DNA of 6,424 nucleotides from Bacteroidales bacterium (GCA_028683685.1 JAQUHH010000137.1:1-6424); one strand, 5' to 3'; numbered from the stretch's first letter, positions 1-6,424 are shown. Program-made: numbers and translations. The notes: a model not told the origin generated them from the letters alone.

Positions 1-81
1 CGGAACAAGATACTCTATAGAGCGTTTGCTGTAGTTAAAAGGGGAACTCCTTATGTTGATTTGTATAAATTTGCTTCATAA
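1..81 (+). CDS. C-terminal fragment of a probable IS110-type transposase (5' part outside window)
   Basis: Frame 1 is open from the window edge to a TAA at 79-81 and gives 26 residues, beginning RNKILYRAFAVVKRG and ending YKFAS. The arrangement of a basic-plus-Leu/Ile stretch, then FAVVKR, then TPYV resembles the extreme C-terminus of IS110/IS1111-family transposases, whose second domain (Transposase_20) ends in a helix of the type RKLL...FxVIKxxxPY. These enzymes are DEDD recombinases that move the element without classical terminal inverted repeats. The following 100 or so bases are non-coding, with a short direct repeat and a T8 tract, which fits the right end of an insertion sequence. The stretch is too short for a firm family call and could be the tail of another protein. 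Whether the full gene is intact cannot be seen. Confidence 0.5.
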   Translation, partial: RNKILYRAFAVVKRGTPYVDLYKFAS

Positions 82-209
82 TTTATTCAAAAAAATTTGG
101 ATTTGTCCTAGAATACGCTCAACGACCAAAAACGCTCAACGACCGACTCGAATTTGACTTTTTTTTACTTGTGATAGAAGCTTGTCGAATTATCAAACCC
201 AGAATATTC
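82..209. other. Non-coding gap, possible right end of an insertion sequence
   Basis: These 128 bases separate the transposase-like stop from the stop of the convergent S37 peptidase gene. They hold a 13-bp direct repeat (115-127 and 132-144) and a run of eight T at 159-166 without a convincing GC-rich stem before it. If the upstream gene is an IS110-type transposase, the element's right boundary should lie in this stretch, but no boundary or target duplication can be read. IS110 elements generally lack terminal inverted repeats. I see no clear terminator for either flanking gene. Confidence 0.4.
115..144. repeat. Tandem pair of 13-bp direct repeats
   Basis: The sequence ACGCTCAACGACC occurs exactly at 115-127 and again at 132-144, separated by AAAA, so the period is 17 bases. 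The repeat is clearly richer in G and C than the surrounding DNA. It lies about 35 bases after the stop of the transposase-like fragment. It could be part of an insertion-sequence end, a protein-binding site, or a local duplication; nothing in the sequence decides between these. Confidence 0.8.
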
Positions 210-1553
210 CTATCTAGTAACTTTCAGCCCTGTCCATCTAAGAATTGCCGTATCAAACAATTCTTTCTGTTCAGGGTTTAAACTTTTGTAATTGGCAGAA
301 TGTGGAGTTCCTTTTGCAGCTAAAAAATAACTATCTAGTTTTTCATTGGGTTCCCAAGCAGCATATCTCCATGGATCAATTTCGCCATGAATCTGAATGA
401 TTTGATTCCCTTTTTGAGTCAGAATTTCAATAATTTCTTGATGAGTTTGGGGATTGTAAACAATATTCAAATTAGAAGGAGCCATAATACGATTTGAATA
501 ATTATCTCTCGATAATTTTTTGAATCTTTTTGCCATTTCATCAAAACCATAATATCCAGTTTCTCGATATGCCTGATAATAATAAATTGAAGACGAAGTA
601 GAAGAATCTACATAGAAAGTGGATGGTGAAACCAACATAAAAAGGTGTTTTATGGCATTATCAACGCCCTGTTTTTTGGCTGGAATTCGAGAAGGAGAAA
701 CTCCCCATTGCCAAAAAGAAAACGCATATTCAAAAACGGTATATTCTACAACTGATTCCAAGTCCATTTTAAACGTACAATTTGCTTTTTCTTGATGTTT
801 TTTCAAAAACTCTATAGCACTTGACTTATTTTTTAAAACAAAAGCCTGATAATTCGCAATTTGTTTTCTCACTTTTGCATCTGCAGCCCGATTCAAAATC
901 CAATCAATGGGCCGTGGATCTTCTTGTGCAATCGTCATTGGAGAAACATAAGCCACCACTGCATCTACATCATTTAGGTACAGCGCTTTATGATACAAAG
1001 CAGTCGTGCCACCTTTGCTGGTTCCTGTTGAAATCCACGAAGTTGGATACACTTTTTTCAGGGCATTTGCCACTAAATGGTGATCGGCAGCCGCCTGTTT
1101 TACGGTTAAATAGTGCCAATCGTAAACATCTGGTTTTGACTCACCAAAAAAGCGATGTTCTACCACAATCAAATTTGCATCCAACAAATCGCAAAGCTCG
1201 TGATTGTATGCTGGCGACTCGGCATATGAGGCATCGTAACCCTCGGTAACAAAAACAACGGGTTTGGTATATGATTTGTGAAACAAAAAAACTCTTTGTT
1301 GAAATTGCTCTTCTGACTTCCCAAAATGATCTAAATTTTGAGATACTGTAAGCAAATATTTACGTTCAAATTTATTTCCATTCTTTTGCTGAGAAACGTG
1401 CACATTGGTATTTCCGAAGGCCACTTTAATCAGAACATTAACCGAATCAAAAGAGGCATCATTTATGATGGAAGTCTTATTTTGAGCAGTAATTGTAAAC
1501 GATAAAAATAAAAAAAGAACAAAGCCGAAAAGTTTTCTAAGGTTTTTTTTCAT
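210..1553 (-). CDS. Secreted serine peptidase, S37 (PS-10) family
   Basis: The 447-residue product is an alpha/beta-hydrolase-fold serine peptidase exported across the inner membrane. Residues 1-24 form a signal peptide: MKKNLRKLF, a hydrophobic Phe/Leu core, and a likely cut after TAQ. There is no lipobox Cys and no recognisable T9SS C-terminal domain, so a periplasmic location is most likely. The motif QNLDHF near 72-77 and EHRFFGES at 132-139 are typical of the related S28 and S37 families. STGTSKGG at 175-182 holds the predicted nucleophile Ser179. The HGEIDPW segment gives Asp393 and GTPHS gives His418, completing a triad. The sequence around Ser179, with SKGG and then a Tyr-His and a DVDAVVAYVSP stretch, is closer to S37 (Streptomyces tripeptidyl aminopeptidase type) than to S28. 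Known members remove short peptides from N-termini; the substrate here is not known. The start lies 11 bases after the upstream gene's stop, in an AT-only leader without a Shine-Dalgarno, so co-transcription is likely. Confidence 0.9.
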   Translation of the reverse strand: MKKNLRKLFGFVLFLFLSFTITAQNKTSIINDASFDSVNVLIKVAFGNTNVHVSQQKNGNKFERKYLLTVSQNLDHFGKSEEQFQQRVFLFHKSYTKPVVFVTEGYDASYAESPAYNHELCDLLDANLIVVEHRFFGESKPDVYDWHYLTVKQAAADHHLVANALKKVYPTSWISTGTSKGGTTALYHKALYLNDVDAVVAYVSPMTIAQEDPRPIDWILNRAADAKVRKQIANYQAFVLKNKSSAIEFLKKHQEKANCTFKMDLESVVEYTVFEYAFSFWQWGVSPSRIPAKKQGVDNAIKHLFMLVSPSTFYVDSSTSSSIYYYQAYRETGYYGFDEMAKRFKKLSRDNYSNRIMAPSNLNIVYNPQTHQEIIEILTQKGNQIIQIHGEIDPWRYAAWEPNEKLDSYFLAAKGTPHSANYKSLNPEQKELFDTAILRWTGLKVTR

Positions 1554-1564
1554 AAAAAATAGTA

Positions 1565-2386
1565 TTAAATGTATGATTTCATTTTACTCATTTCTATTTG
1601 ACGATAAAGCAAATGCGTATAATCGGCAATTTTTAATGTATAAATGTATGACAAAACTAAAAAAGGAACAAAAACTAAAAAATTCACAAATGGAACCAAC
1701 AACAGCATAGCTACAATTGCCATTGATATAACCAATGATTCTGAAATAAAAGTAGAACTATCCATTCCCCATTTTTGAGCTTTTGATAGTAATACTTTGG
1801 GCAAATTAGTAAAAATAAAATATGCCCAATAAATATTGTAAAATGGAATGAATAAATATCCAATGGTTTTTGAAGCACTAATGTTAGTGTGATTGGGCTC
1901 TGAAATCCTCCATGAATAATAAATTATCTCACAGAAATTTATTAACCAAATTAAGCCCGAAATCAAAACTCCCAACCTGAGAATAAAAGAAGAACCTATA
2001 ATTCCAATCATAGAAAGAAAGTTTTCAATGTCGAAGATCGGATAATAAGAAAACCTCTGATATGTGTATCCAATGACTCCAATCTGTAAAAAAACAAAAA
2101 CCGACATAAACCAAAAAGACATTTTATAATTTTGAATCTTTTTTTCAATATACATTGAATTCTTTCCAATGTTTACATATCTAAACCAATCCATCTCCGA
2201 TAAAACGAGCTTTATATCGGAACTTTCATAGATCGAACTGGTTGCAAAAACATATTTGAGTTCTTTCCAAACCTTGGTTTTAACATCCCAAATCTGGGTA
2301 TTATCAGACAGATTTAGTTCTAAAATTTGTTCTTTGGAATATGGGCCATAACTTTGGTTATCGGCAAAGTAAAAATAATCTAGCAT
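1565..2386 (-). CDS. GYF_2 (DUF4339-like) domain membrane protein
   Basis: The 273-residue protein begins with a domain of about 50 residues matching the GYF_2 pattern: YFYFADNQSYGPYS at 4-17, then an EQILEL helix, then TQIWDVKTKVWKEL at 30-43. In bacteria this domain is common at the N-terminus of small membrane proteins and is thought to mediate protein contacts; its ligands are mostly unknown. Hydrophobic segments lie near 89-108, 124-152, 175-195 and 217-247, the last long enough for two spans. The loop SEPNHTNISASKTIG leading into LFIPFYNIYWAYF resembles the core of DUF4328-like membrane domains, where an IPFxNxY motif follows a short linker. There is no signal peptide, so the GYF_2 domain is probably cytoplasmic. 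The ATG at 2384-2386 is preserved directly before the GYF_2 domain, which supports this start. It is the first gene of a probable two-gene unit with the S37 peptidase. No enzymatic function can be assigned. Confidence 0.8.
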   Translation of the reverse strand: MLDYFYFADNQSYGPYSKEQILELNLSDNTQIWDVKTKVWKELKYVFATSSIYESSDIKLVLSEMDWFRYVNIGKNSMYIEKKIQNYKMSFWFMSVFVFLQIGVIGYTYQRFSYYPIFDIENFLSMIGIIGSSFILRLGVLISGLIWLINFCEIIYYSWRISEPNHTNISASKTIGYLFIPFYNIYWAYFIFTNLPKVLLSKAQKWGMDSSTFISESLVISMAIVAMLLLVPFVNFLVFVPFLVLSYIYTLKIADYTHLLYRQIEMSKMKSYI

Positions 2387-2409
2387 TTTGTTTTTTTATT
2401 TAATCATCA

Positions 2410-2417
2410 CAAATGTA
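2410..2417 (-). promoter_or_regulatory. Candidate -7 element for the minus-strand GYF_2/S37 unit
   Basis: Read on the minus strand this is TACATTTG, a match to the Bacteroidota -7 consensus TAnnTTTG. It lies 23 bases before the ATG of the GYF_2 gene, which would leave a leader of roughly 15 to 20 bases. No good TTG/TTTG element is seen at the matching -33 distance, so the promoter is either weak, activator-dependent, or a chance match in AT-rich DNA. Confidence 0.4.
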
Positions 2418-2525
2418 GTCAAAAAAATTATTGTTGTCAGATTAAAATAATAAAATTTCATTTCACACCAGTCGCATAAAAAGGCAAACAATTAACACAA
2501 ATCTAACTATAACATAAAAAGATAT

Positions 2526-2555
2526 TTTGTTTCTCGGAAAAAATTACTATATTTG
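2526..2555 (+). promoter_or_regulatory. Bacteroidota-type promoter for the large T9SS protein
   Basis: TTTG at 2526-2529 and TATATTTG at 2548-2555 are separated by 18 bases. Together they match the primary-sigma promoter of Bacteroidota (-33 TTTG, -7 TAnnTTTG) in sequence and spacing. Transcription would begin near 2560-2563, leaving a leader of only about 13 to 16 bases before the TTG start at 2576. The elements are seen directly; promoter activity is inferred. Confidence 0.6.
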
Positions 2556-2575
2556 GAATCATATTTAGGCTAGTC

Positions 2576-2653
2576 TTGAAATTAAACATCAAAATATTAT
2601 TTGTTTCATCTATCGCAGTATCCATTCTGATGATTAAGAATGTTATTGCACAA
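2576..2653 (+). other. Signal peptide deciding the TTG start of the large protein
   Basis: Read from the TTG at 2576, the first 26 residues have a Lys-containing N-region (MKLNIK), a hydrophobic core (ILFVSSIAVSILMI) and an IAQ cleavage site, a typical Bacteroidota Sec signal. No ATG occurs in frame between the promoter and this point. The next Met, codon 19 (2630-2632), would leave only MIKNVIAQ. An AGG at 2567-2569 sits 6 bases before the TTG and may act as a weak ribosome-binding site. Confidence 0.75.
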
Positions 2654-5600
2654 AGCAATAATTGGGTAATTGAATGGGATACTCCAAAATCATTTGTCGA
2701 AAACAAAGGTCAATTTTCGACCTCCGATTCCAATATTAAAATCCTATATGCCTATGATAATCCTGGCAGAATGGTTTATTTTACAAAAAACAGTGTGATT
2801 TTCACATTTTTAAAACGTACTTCAGATAAAAAAGCTAATGAAACAGAAGAAGAACTATTAGCAAGAAGACTAGCTCGATTCAACACCCCAAAAGGATGGT
2901 TGGATTACGAAGCCAAAAAGCGAAAAATGCTTTGGGAAACAGATGAAATCCGAATGACTTTTTGGGGTTCTAATTCAAACGTAGAAGTTATTGCTAGTGA
3001 TAAAACATTAGATTACCATAATTACGAAGCAATCCCAAATCAGGAAGGCTCTTTAAACTTTGTTTCAGGATATAAAAAACTTACTTATAAAAACATTTAT
3101 CCAAACATTGACATCACCTTTACTTTCCATCCACAAGATGGATTAAAATATGACATCGACATCAAAGATGGCGGACACATTGAAAATATTGCAATAAAAT
3201 ACTCCAAACATGGAAAAATTGACAGTGAAGGGGATTTTATTATGGATACAAAATTTGGAATTTTCAAAGATCATGCGCCTGTAAGTTTTTTGAAAGAGAC
3301 AGGAGAAACAATTGAAACCCATTATCAGTATCAAAATGAGATTTTACATTTTTCAATTCCAGAAGCACATCTTAACCAAAGCATAATCATCGACCCATGG
3401 ATTTTAATGCCCGTTATTCCAAATTCTAATGGTGTGTGGGAATGTGAAAGAGACAATTTAGGGAATGTGTATACTATTGGAGGTGACATGCCGATGAAAT
3501 TACAAAAATATTCACCTACAGGGACATTATTATGGACATACAACACGCCTTATGATACGGCAAACTATTGGCTGGGAACTTTTGCCACAGATTTGATTGG
3601 CAACAGTTATGTTACTTCTGGAAGTTCTGCCAGTATTCGAAAAATAAACTCTAGCGGCGTTTTACAATGGACAAATTCTCCAGGAATTGGCAACAGTAAT
3701 GAATATTGGAATATTGCTTTTAATTGTGATCAAACAAAATTAGTCGTTGGTGGTACAACAGGTTCTGGATTTGGGATTCCTCCAGTTCTACAAGGAGCTA
3801 TTTTTGATATTAGCACCACAGATGGAAGTGAATTAAATTTTGTTACGGTCGGTTGGGGAAACACTTTTGGAATTCCACCCAAAATTAATGAAGTCCGTTC
3901 CATCACTTCGAGCTTTAATGCCCGCTACTATTTTCTAACCTTAGACACCATAGGTAGTATTGAACAAAATTTCGGAACTATATGTCCGAACAATTCACCG
4001 GTTATGTTTAGGCGAAATAGCACCTACAATTTATCTTATAAATGTGAAAATTATCGCCCAAGCAATGGCAACGCTGGAATTATGGCAATCCGAGCGAATC
4101 GAAATTTTGTATACACGCAAAATGGAATTAAAGTTGACAAACGTTCGTTATTTGACGGTTCAATATTAAATTCACAAACGATTCCAGGAGGACTTTCAAC
4201 AACAACAATGGGTTTAAATCAAATAGGGAACTCGGGAATAGATATTGATTCCTGTGGTTTTGTTTACATTGGTTCAGGAGATAGAATTATAAAATACAAT
4301 TCCGATTTAACGGAAATAAGTTGCGTAATGACTCCATTTAAAGTTTTCGATGTGGCTGTTAGCACAAATGGGAACGTTGTTTATTGCGGAGCGACAGGCA
4401 CCTCATCGAGTTCCTCCCGAACGGGCTATATTGCATCTTCCGAACTTTCGGATTGTTTGCCCATGTCGCTATATTGTTGCAATACCAATATTTGTTCCGC
4501 TGGACCTTTTTGCAATAATGTACAATCCGTGCAACTTATTTCAGAAGCAACAGGCGGAATATGGAGTGGTCCGGGAATAACAGATGCATCCAATGGTATT
4601 TTCAGCCCAATTGGTGCTGGAATTGGAACTCATACAATTGTATACACACTTCCTTGTGGCAGCGATTCTATACAAATACAGATAAACGATTGTATATCGC
4701 TTCTTGCGTGTTTAGAAACCGATGGAAGCGTTTCTGTTTCGGCAGGAGATGCACCGTATTCTTGGCAAAAACAAATCACCAGCGAAAATTGTAACGCATG
4801 CATATTTGGCTGTACAGTTCCCCCTGGCTGCGCCGTTACCACAACTACTTGGACGTATATGGGTACAGGAACAAATTTAACTCCAACATCCTATCCCATT
4901 CGAATTTACGATTCAAATGGAAACACGATAAATATTCCAAATCAACAATCATTATCCCCTTGTATGTATTGTCCAGACATTAACATTTACATAGACAGTA
5001 TAAATAATCCATCCTGTTATATGGATTCAACGGGTCGTTTTATACTTTCAGCAGACAATGGTACTGCACCATATAATTTTCTGATTATCAATGAATTTAA
5101 CGACACCATTTCACATCTTAGTAATGTGAACGGACATCCCTCCTCTTATGAAATCAGCGGATTGCCCTCTGGAACATATACAATTATTATTCAGGATGCA
5201 AATTATTGCAGTAAAGACACTCTTATTCAAATCACTCAGCCCGATAGTATTGCAATTGAACAAGTACTAATTGAGCATTCTACCTGTGGAGAAGACAATG
5301 GCAAAATAACAATCAACGTAACTGGAGGAACTCCGCCACATTCATACTCATGGAGTTATCAAAATACGCTTCCGCCAAACATGCAGTATACTTTAGAAAA
5401 CATACCAGAAGGCACTTACACTGTGACTGTTACAGATTCTAATAACTGCTTAAATACAGCAAGTTATGAAATTGAGGGAACTCCAGGCATTGAAGCAATT
5501 GTAGAGATGTCGCCTGAAATCTGCCATAGAAACGATGGTTCAGCATGGATTGAATTTCAATCCCAAGGGAATTATCAAATTATCTGGAGCAATGGCTCAA

Positions 5601-6253
5601 CATCAGACACCATATCGGATTTAGTTCATGGAGATTATACCGTTGAAATTTCAGATTCTTTATGCACTTTGCAAACAAGTATTACGGTAACCCATATTGA
5701 CGGACCAAATGCTTGGTTTTCATATACCCCTACGGTCATTCGTTCACCCCAAGAAACCGTCTATTTTTATGATGAATCAACAGGAAATATTGTTCAATGG
5801 GAATGGGATTTTGGAGATGATGAATTTGGTTACAACAGTCAACCCAGCCATCTGTATCCAGATATTGGTGAATATACAGTAGTCTTAATTGTTACCGATG
5901 ATAATGGATGTATTGATTCAGCTCAAAGAATAATAAGCATTATTGAACCCTTTGAATTATATATTCCCAACACAATTATCGTTAACAATGACGGAAAAAA
6001 TGATGTATTTACGCCCAAAGGAATAAGCGTTAATCCGAATAAATTCCAAATGTATATTTTTGACAGATGGGGCGGATTGATGTATTATACAAACATTTGG
6101 CACGGAACAGAAGCCGAACCATGGAACGGAACAAAACACAATTCGGGTTCATATAAAGATGCTATACCAGGAATCTACGTATATCGAATTCTGTGCTCCG
6201 ACATGGAAAACAATACATATGAATACGTTGGACATATCCATTTATTCAAATAA
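2576..6253 (+). CDS. Large modular T9SS type B cargo protein (SprB-like modules, PKD, gliding motility-associated C-terminal domain)
   Basis: This 1225-residue protein is built as a secreted surface protein. Residues 1-26 are a signal peptide cut after IAQ. Residues about 34-275 contain FVENKGQF near the start and the DYHNYEAIP and YPNIDITF segments typical of the DUF7948-like N-terminal domain. Residues about 281-627 have repeated D..GN.Y and G.L.W patterns suggesting a beta-propeller. Residues 634-800 are Cys-rich, with an Ig-like GGIWSGPGI module at 660-668. Three SprB-like modules span 803-1040. A PKD domain follows (1043-1123, with WEWDFGDD and the GEYTVVLIVTD strand). The C-terminal 100 residues are a T9SS type B sorting domain with PNTIIVNNDGKNDVF, FDRWG and GIYVYRI, ending at the C-terminal Lys as usual. 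The start is TTG; the first ATG (codon 19) would destroy the signal peptide, so TTG is preferred. Sec exports the protein and T9SS carries it over the outer membrane. A role in adhesion is plausible; the ligand is unknown. Confidence 0.9.
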   Translation: MKLNIKILFVSSIAVSILMIKNVIAQSNNWVIEWDTPKSFVENKGQFSTSDSNIKILYAYDNPGRMVYFTKNSVIFTFLKRTSDKKANETEEELLARRLARFNTPKGWLDYEAKKRKMLWETDEIRMTFWGSNSNVEVIASDKTLDYHNYEAIPNQEGSLNFVSGYKKLTYKNIYPNIDITFTFHPQDGLKYDIDIKDGGHIENIAIKYSKHGKIDSEGDFIMDTKFGIFKDHAPVSFLKETGETIETHYQYQNEILHFSIPEAHLNQSIIIDPWILMPVIPNSNGVWECERDNLGNVYTIGGDMPMKLQKYSPTGTLLWTYNTPYDTANYWLGTFATDLIGNSYVTSGSSASIRKINSSGVLQWTNSPGIGNSNEYWNIAFNCDQTKLVVGGTTGSGFGIPPVLQGAIFDISTTDGSELNFVTVGWGNTFGIPPKINEVRSITSSFNARYYFLTLDTIGSIEQNFGTICPNNSPVMFRRNSTYNLSYKCENYRPSNGNAGIMAIRANRNFVYTQNGIKVDKRSLFDGSILNSQTIPGGLSTTTMGLNQIGNSGIDIDSCGFVYIGSGDRIIKYNSDLTEISCVMTPFKVFDVAVSTNGNVVYCGATGTSSSSSRTGYIASSELSDCLPMSLYCCNTNICSAGPFCNNVQSVQLISEATGGIWSGPGITDASNGIFSPIGAGIGTHTIVYTLPCGSDSIQIQINDCISLLACLETDGSVSVSAGDAPYSWQKQITSENCNACIFGCTVPPGCAVTTTTWTYMGTGTNLTPTSYPIRIYDSNGNTINIPNQQSLSPCMYCPDINIYIDSINNPSCYMDSTGRFILSADNGTAPYNFLIINEFNDTISHLSNVNGHPSSYEISGLPSGTYTIIIQDANYCSKDTLIQITQPDSIAIEQVLIEHSTCGEDNGKITINVTGGTPPHSYSWSYQNTLPPNMQYTLENIPEGTYTVTVTDSNNCLNTASYEIEGTPGIEAIVEMSPEICHRNDGSAWIEFQSQGNYQIIWSNGSTSDTISDLVHGDYTVEISDSLCTLQTSITVTHIDGPNAWFSYTPTVIRSPQETVYFYDESTGNIVQWEWDFGDDEFGYNSQPSHLYPDIGEYTVVLIVTDDNGCIDSAQRIISIIEPFELYIPNTIIVNNDGKNDVFTPKGISVNPNKFQMYIFDRWGGLMYYTNIWHGTEAEPWNGTKHNSGSYKDAIPGIYVYRILCSDMENNTYEYVGHIHLFK
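4475..4975 (+). other. Cys-rich region of the large protein with an Ig-like module
   Basis: Residues 634-800 contain 13 Cys, much denser than the rest of the protein. A first cluster at 634-646 includes a CC pair. Next comes an Ig-like module at about 648-706 with the GGIWSGPGI...GIFSPIGAGIGTHTIVYT pattern common in Bacteroidota surface proteins. Then a module at about 706-800 opens with GSVSVSAGDAPYSW, has C739-x2-C742-x3-C746-x5-C752, continues through SYPIRIYDSNGN and closes with C796-x2-C799. In an exported protein these are likely disulfides, although paired CxxC motifs could also bind a metal. I recognise the last module only as a recurring style, not as a named family. Confidence 0.6.
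4982..5695 (+). repeat. Three diverged SprB-like modules within the large protein
   Basis: Three successive modules of about 70 to 88 residues run from 803-890, 892-969 and 971-1040. Each begins with a short strand ending at a Cys (SC, TC, IC), then a G/S-rich strand (TGRFILS, NGKITIN, DGSAWIE), and the first two carry TAPY or GGTPPHSYSW. Each ends with a GTYTI or GTYTV-like strand (GDYTV in the third), with a further Cys. This is the layout of SprB-repeat modules known from the Flavobacterium gliding adhesin SprB and many T9SS cargo proteins. The repeats are detectable only in protein; DNA identity between them is low, so they are old rather than recently amplified. Confidence 0.75.
5951..6253 (+). 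other. T9SS type B C-terminal sorting domain
   Basis: Residues 1126-1225 match the gliding motility-associated C-terminal domain (CHU_C / TIGR04131 type). Its landmarks are a strand ending in IPNTIIVNNDG, KNDVFTP, a FQMYIFDRWG strand, an EPWNGT turn, PGIYVYRI, and a final GHIHLFK strand. This domain directs folded cargo to the T9SS translocon. Type B cargo is often secreted with the help of a PorP/SprF-like outer-membrane protein; no such gene lies next to this one. Confidence 0.9.
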
Positions 6254-6265
6254 AAAAACAAATCT

Positions 6266-6424
6266 CTATTTCCCTAAAGATGAAGCAATGTAAGCAGTAG
6301 TCCATGCTGCCTGAAAATTATAACCACCAGTAAGTCCATCTATATCAAGCACTTCTCCAGCAAAATAGAGATTTTTACAAAAATTGCTTTGCATCGTTTT
6401 CAAATCAACACTGCTCAAACTCAC
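6266..6424 (-). CDS. C-terminal fragment of a BaiN/HI0933-type NAD(P)/FAD-dependent oxidoreductase (start outside window)
   Basis: The minus strand reads 52 codons from the window edge to a TAG at 6266-6268. The fragment has VSLSSVDLKTMQS, then NLYFAGEVLDIDGLTGGYN, then FQAAWTTAYIA before a short SLGK tail. The segment FAGEVLDxDGxTGGYNxQxAxxTGxxAG is the hallmark C-terminal motif of the HI0933/YhiN/BaiN flavoproteins and forms part of the FAD-binding site. Here the usual TG near the end is TA. These are cytoplasmic enzymes of about 400 residues; BaiN takes part in bile-acid reduction, but most members have no assigned substrate, so no pathway is inferred. The gene converges on the large T9SS gene with 12 bases between stops and no visible hairpin terminator. 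Confidence 0.9.
   Translation of the reverse strand: MSLSSVDLKTMQSNFCKNLYFAGEVLDIDGLTGGYNFQAAWTTAYIASSLGK

Noticed and set aside
172..195. TGATA...TATCA inverted repeat as a terminator
   Set aside because: The stem is only 5 AT-rich pairs around a 14-base loop, and no T tract follows it in either direction.
821..1249. Plus-strand open frame of 142 codons opposite the S37 peptidase gene
   Set aside because: It lies wholly antisense to a well-supported gene with a signal peptide and catalytic triad, and its product has no recognisable domain and an unnatural His/Gln/Leu-rich composition.
1650..1657. TAGTTTTG on the minus strand as an internal promoter for the S37 gene
   Set aside because: It lies inside the GYF_2 coding sequence, has no properly spaced -33 element, and such matches are common by chance in AT-rich DNA.
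2503..2706. Minus-strand open frame of 67 codons across the divergent region
   Set aside because: It overlaps the promoter and the signal-peptide region of the large gene on the opposite strand and has no recognisable features.
4350..4983. Several open frames of 61 to 77 codons in other frames inside the large gene
   Set aside because: They are out-of-frame readings of a continuous coding sequence with clear domain structure; none has its own promoter or motif.
4982..5695. Recent tandem duplication of the SprB-like modules
   Set aside because: The modules align only as protein; no long exact DNA repeats are visible between them, so there is no sign of recent copying.

Overview
The window looks like a chromosomal segment of a Bacteroidota member, most likely Flavobacteriia or a close relative. 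The evidence is AT-rich DNA, very AT-rich leaders with little or no Shine-Dalgarno sequence, promoter-like elements of the Bacteroidota type (TTTG and TAnnTTTG), and a large surface protein ending in the type B sorting domain of the type IX secretion system (T9SS), a system restricted to this phylum.

Layout, left to right. Positions 1-81 hold the last 26 codons of a plus-strand gene, probably an IS110-type transposase. About 130 bases of non-coding DNA follow, with a 13-bp direct repeat. From 210 to 2386 two minus-strand genes lie 11 bases apart and probably form an operon. The first transcribed is a small membrane protein with an N-terminal GYF_2 (DUF4339-like) domain. The second is a secreted serine peptidase of the S37/PS-10 type with a visible Ser-Asp-His triad. 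A 189-base divergent intergenic region (2387-2575) carries promoter candidates for both directions; the plus-strand one is a close match to the Bacteroidota consensus. From 2576 to 6253 a 1225-residue T9SS cargo protein is encoded, starting at TTG. Its order is signal peptide, ENKGQ-type N-terminal domain (DUF7948-like), beta-propeller-like region, Cys-rich Ig-like region, three SprB-like modules, PKD domain and type B C-terminal sorting domain. Twelve bases later, convergent on the minus strand, is the C-terminal end of a BaiN/HI0933-type flavoprotein that runs off the window.

The genes do not form an evident single pathway. The S37 peptidase and the large protein are both exported, the first apparently by a Sec signal peptide only and the second by Sec followed by T9SS to the cell surface or medium. 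The GYF_2 protein would sit in the inner membrane. The flavoprotein is cytoplasmic and unrelated.

I found no convincing undescribed system. The points most worth a second look are the Cys-rich module of the large protein, its TTG start with a very short leader, the lack of an adjacent PorP/SprF partner, and the probable IS110 right end.
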